DNA of 9,053 bases, taken from an uncultured Fibrobacter sp. Lineage in GTDB: Bacteria > Fibrobacterota > Fibrobacteria > Fibrobacterales > Fibrobacteraceae. A program made the translations under genes and the position numbers. The stretch covers positions 1 to 9,053 of the forward strand of contig NZ_CALEFV010000246.1 in the NCBI RefSeq assembly GCF_937877005.1. The letters run 5' to 3'. Positions 6,792 to 9,053 of the stretch are shown one piece after another (positions within the stretch are counted from its first letter, which is position 1; every line of letters begins with the position of its first letter). A model generated the notes under the pieces. It searched no databases and was not told the DNA's origin. It saw nothing but the letters and a program-made list of their open reading frames with translations.

Positions 6792-8309
6792 ATGCCCAAG
6801 TCCCAGCTTAAAATAGGCGCGCTGCTGTCTTACGTGGTACTGGCCCTCCAGAACCTGGTCGGGCTTGTGTATACCCCGTTCATGCTGCGCATGATGGGCA
6901 AGTCCGAATACGGACTGTACTCTATCGCGGCATCGATAGTCGCCTATTTGACCATCCTTGACCTAGGTTTCGGCAATGCCATCGTGCGCTATACGGCGAA
7001 ATACCGTGCAGAAGGCAAGCAAGAAGAGCAGTACCGGATGTTCGGGATGTTCTTTCTGCTCTATTGCGTTATAGGCATTATTACACTTGTTGTTGGCGGC
7101 GTACTTTATTTAAATGCGGAAAACATATTCGATGCGTCCATGACGGCGATCGAACTGCAACGTACCAAGTGGATTCTTGTGCTGATGGTCGCAAACCTGG
7201 CCATCACTTTCCCGTTCAGCCTTTTCGGCTCCATCATCACGGCCTACGAGCAGTTCGTGTTCCAGAAGGTCGTCGCCATTGTCCGTATTATACTGAATAC
7301 TGCGACGATGGTTGTCTTGCTGACCATGGGATACAGGGCCGTCGCCATGGTTGTCGTGGCCACCATCTTCAATGTGGTTACTCTGGGGATGAACTTCTGG
7401 TACTGTAAGCATTACCTGAAGATCAAGTTGAAGTTTACCAAGTTCCAATGGGGATTCCTAAAGGAAGTCTCCGTTTACTCCTTTTGGATATTCCTGAACG
7501 CAATTATGGATCGCATATATTGGAGTACGGGTCAGTTCGTACTTGGAGCTTATGTCGGCACGGCCGTGGTCGCTGTATACGCCGTTGCGATACAGCTGGA
7601 ACAGATGTATATGAGTTTTTCTACGGCCATCAGCGGCGTTTTCTTGCCCAAGGTTACCGCCATGGCGGTTATGGATTCCGACGGGAAGGCTATTTCTGAC
7701 TTGTTTATCAAGACGGGGCGGATCCAGTACTGCATAATGGCACTTGTTCTTACGGGATTCTTCTTGTTTGGTCGCCAGTTCATCTGCCTGTGGGCAGGGG
7801 AGGGCTACGACGACGCCTATACGATCGCGATGTTGTTCTTTATTCCCCTGACCATTCCTCTGTGCCAGAATTTGGGCATCACGATTTTACAGGCCCGCAA
7901 CCAGATGAGATTCCGCAGCCTGCTGTACTTGTTCATATCGTTGACGAGCCTTGGCGCTCAGATTCCACTCTCGAAGTATTATGGTGGTATCGGGTGTGCG
8001 GTAGCCATTGCCGGAGCATTGATTTTGGGGCAGGTTATTATTATGAATGTCTATTACCAGATTAGACAAAGAATAGATATTGTCCGTTTTTGGTTTGAAA
8101 TCCTTAAAATGTCAATAGTTCCGGCTATCCTGACCGGAGCGGCTTACTATGCGTTGCAACAATTCGTCCTTGATTCCATATTGGAGTTGTGCCTCGGCAT
8201 TATTCTGTATTTGCTGGTTTATCTGCCTTTGTTCTTCGCCCTTTCCATGAATGCCTATGAACGTGATTTGATTTTGCAACCGGTAAAAAGGCTGCTAAAA
8301 AAAGGATAG
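6792..8309 (+). CDS. wzx: Oligosaccharide flippase, Wzx-like
   Basis: Polytopic inner-membrane protein of 505 residues in the polysaccharide-exporting branch of the MOP superfamily. These proteins flip the undecaprenyl-diphosphate-linked repeat unit from the cytoplasmic to the periplasmic side. The N-terminus has the family's pattern: a helix with LLSYVVLALQNLVGLVYTPF, then MLRMMGKSEYGLYSI, then a second helix leading to LDLGFGNAIVRYTAKYR. About 12 to 14 hydrophobic segments follow at regular spacing, with charged cytoplasmic loops such as YRAEGKQEEQYR. The length fits the family. ATG 6792 directly follows the TAA of the pyruvyl transferase gene, and only a weak GGA precedes it, so coupling is likely. 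The first four fifths are GC-rich (36 G/C of 60 at 6841-6900) and the last part is less so. High GC at third positions produces long accidental open frames on both strands here. Confidence 0.93.
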   Translation: MPKSQLKIGALLSYVVLALQNLVGLVYTPFMLRMMGKSEYGLYSIAASIVAYLTILDLGFGNAIVRYTAKYRAEGKQEEQYRMFGMFFLLYCVIGIITLVVGGVLYLNAENIFDASMTAIELQRTKWILVLMVANLAITFPFSLFGSIITAYEQFVFQKVVAIVRIILNTATMVVLLTMGYRAVAMVVVATIFNVVTLGMNFWYCKHYLKIKLKFTKFQWGFLKEVSVYSFWIFLNAIMDRIYWSTGQFVLGAYVGTAVVAVYAVAIQLEQMYMSFSTAISGVFLPKVTAMAVMDSDGKAISDLFIKTGRIQYCIMALVLTGFFLFGRQFICLWAGEGYDDAYTIAMLFFIPLTIPLCQNLGITILQARNQMRFRSLLYLFISLTSLGAQIPLSKYYGGIGCAVAIAGALILGQVIIMNVYYQIRQRIDIVRFWFEILKMSIVPAILTGAAYYALQQFVLDSILELCLGIILYLLVYLPLFFALSMNAYERDLILQPVKRLLKKG

Positions 8310-8317
8310 TTTACAAC

Positions 8318-9053
8318 ATGCGCATTTCTTATTTTGATTTTTTGAGAAGTGTTGCCATATTGATGGTTGTTTTTATCCATTGTTTTGGTTTCTGCTATAC
8401 CAGTTCGGATATTTCAATTCCAGTAATTATTGTTCGAAATTTGATGAATGTCGCTGTACCGCTGTTCTTTGCGATTTCAGGATATTTCCTCGCATCTAAG
8501 CAGATGGAAAATGGCGGATATGTTCAATTTTTAAAGAGGCAAATACCTCGGGTTTACATACCTGTTTTATTCTGTTCTCTTTTCTTTTTGTTTGGCGATT
8601 TATCAAGTGTTTTTTCACTAAAGCCGTTCATAAAGTTTTTTTCTTGTGGTTATTCTGTATATTATTTTATCGCTGTCATTATCCAATGTTATTTATTGCT
8701 TTGGTTTTTAAAAAAACATGTCTCATTATTCTCGCTAAAAGTCTTAATCTTTTTAGGCTTAATTTGGTGGAGTATAATCCATTATTTGCTCGGCATTTAC
8801 ATGGGAAGAACCGTTCCGCTTATTTTGTATGCTGGTAATTTTGTTCCTTGGGGACTGTTTTTTGTAGAAGGTCTTTATTTTGGATCAAGGAAGAATGCTA
8901 CAGAGTCGTTAAAACTTTCTGTAATCGTTGGTTTGTCTATTGTTTTGTTCGTTTTGTCTGTTGTAGAGTCCTATTTTATTATGGAGAAAACTCAGACTTT
9001 ACAGGGTTTAGGACAAAAGGCGAGTATTTTTTGTTTTAATGCCTTTTTATGTA
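8318..9053 (+). CDS. Acyltransferase 3 family membrane protein, 3' partial
   Basis: This frame starts at ATG 8318, eight bases after the flippase stop, with AAGGA at 8302-8306 as a likely ribosome site, and stays open to the window end (about 245 residues). It begins MRISYFDFLRSVAILMVVFIHCF, the hallmark of the acyltransferase 3 (OafA/WecH-like) family. Arg10 and His21 sit at the positions of the conserved catalytic-region Arg and His, followed by VPLFFAISGYFL at about 47-58. At least six hydrophobic segments are visible, for instance near 12-30, 45-58, 82-96, 113-126, 137-155 and 188-205. Such enzymes O-acetylate, or otherwise acylate, surface sugars using a cytoplasmic acyl donor. In this setting it probably decorates the polymer. 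The gene is AT-rich (20 G/C of 60 at 8521-8580), unlike the flippase. The acyl group is unknown. Confidence 0.88.
   Translation, partial: MRISYFDFLRSVAILMVVFIHCFGFCYTSSDISIPVIIVRNLMNVAVPLFFAISGYFLASKQMENGGYVQFLKRQIPRVYIPVLFCSLFFLFGDLSSVFSLKPFIKFFSCGYSVYYFIAVIIQCYLLLWFLKKHVSLFSLKVLIFLGLIWWSIIHYLLGIYMGRTVPLILYAGNFVPWGLFFVEGLYFGSRKNATESLKLSVIVGLSIVLFVLSVVESYFIMEKTQTLQGLGQKASIFCFNAFLC

Noticed and set aside
7064..7448. Long open frames on both strands inside the flippase gene (+ 7064-7408, - 7110-7448) and others at + 7448-7699 and + 7790-8065
   Set aside because: They overlap a clear Wzx coding frame, have low-complexity His/Arg-rich or Asp/His-rich translations, and result from the GC-rich third positions of the real gene.
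8281..8317. Possible terminator between the flippase and acyltransferase genes
   Set aside because: The A-rich stretch near the flippase stop has no GC-rich stem and no following T run. The eight-base gap and a ribosome site suggest continuing transcription.

Overview
The window is a single-strand run of nine genes from a Wzx/Wzy-dependent surface polysaccharide locus (O-antigen, capsule or exopolysaccharide). Everything coding is on the + strand. Both ends are cut: the first gene lacks its start and the last lacks its stop. I found no tRNA, rRNA, CRISPR array, transposase, promoter or rho-independent terminator. No stretch without a gene exceeds about 20 bases.

Layout: an initiating phosphoglycosyl transferase (2-607, 5' partial); a GT2 glycosyltransferase (609-1487) carrying an apparent in-frame repeat insertion; a GT4 glycosyltransferase (1493-2626); an O-antigen polymerase Wzy (2617-3864); two tandem GT2 glycosyltransferases (3869-4828 and 4831-5784); a polysaccharide pyruvyl transferase (5781-6791); a Wzx-type flippase (6792-8309); and an acyltransferase-3 membrane protein (8318-9053, 3' partial). 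The genes overlap or are separated by 0 to 8 bases, so they very probably form one translationally coupled operon.

How they work together (inference from families): the first enzyme puts a sugar phosphate on undecaprenyl phosphate. The four glycosyltransferases extend it, the pyruvyl transferase adds a ketal and the acyltransferase perhaps an O-acyl group. Wzx flips the lipid-linked unit across the inner membrane and Wzy polymerises it. If the set is complete and each enzyme adds one sugar, the repeat would have up to five sugars.

Organism: Gram-negative-like and of moderate GC. The repeat inside the first GT2 gene (GTCATTCTGAGC ... GTCGAAGGATC) and the protein style made me think of Fibrobacter, but this is a guess from memory. 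Base composition is mosaic: sampled 60-base lines run from about 28% GC in wzy to about 60% in the first gene and the flippase, as is common where polysaccharide genes are exchanged.

The most unusual feature is the roughly 92-base structured repeat at 791-882, which the GT2 gene reads through without losing its frame. Otherwise the locus is a recognisable polysaccharide cluster rather than a new kind of system.
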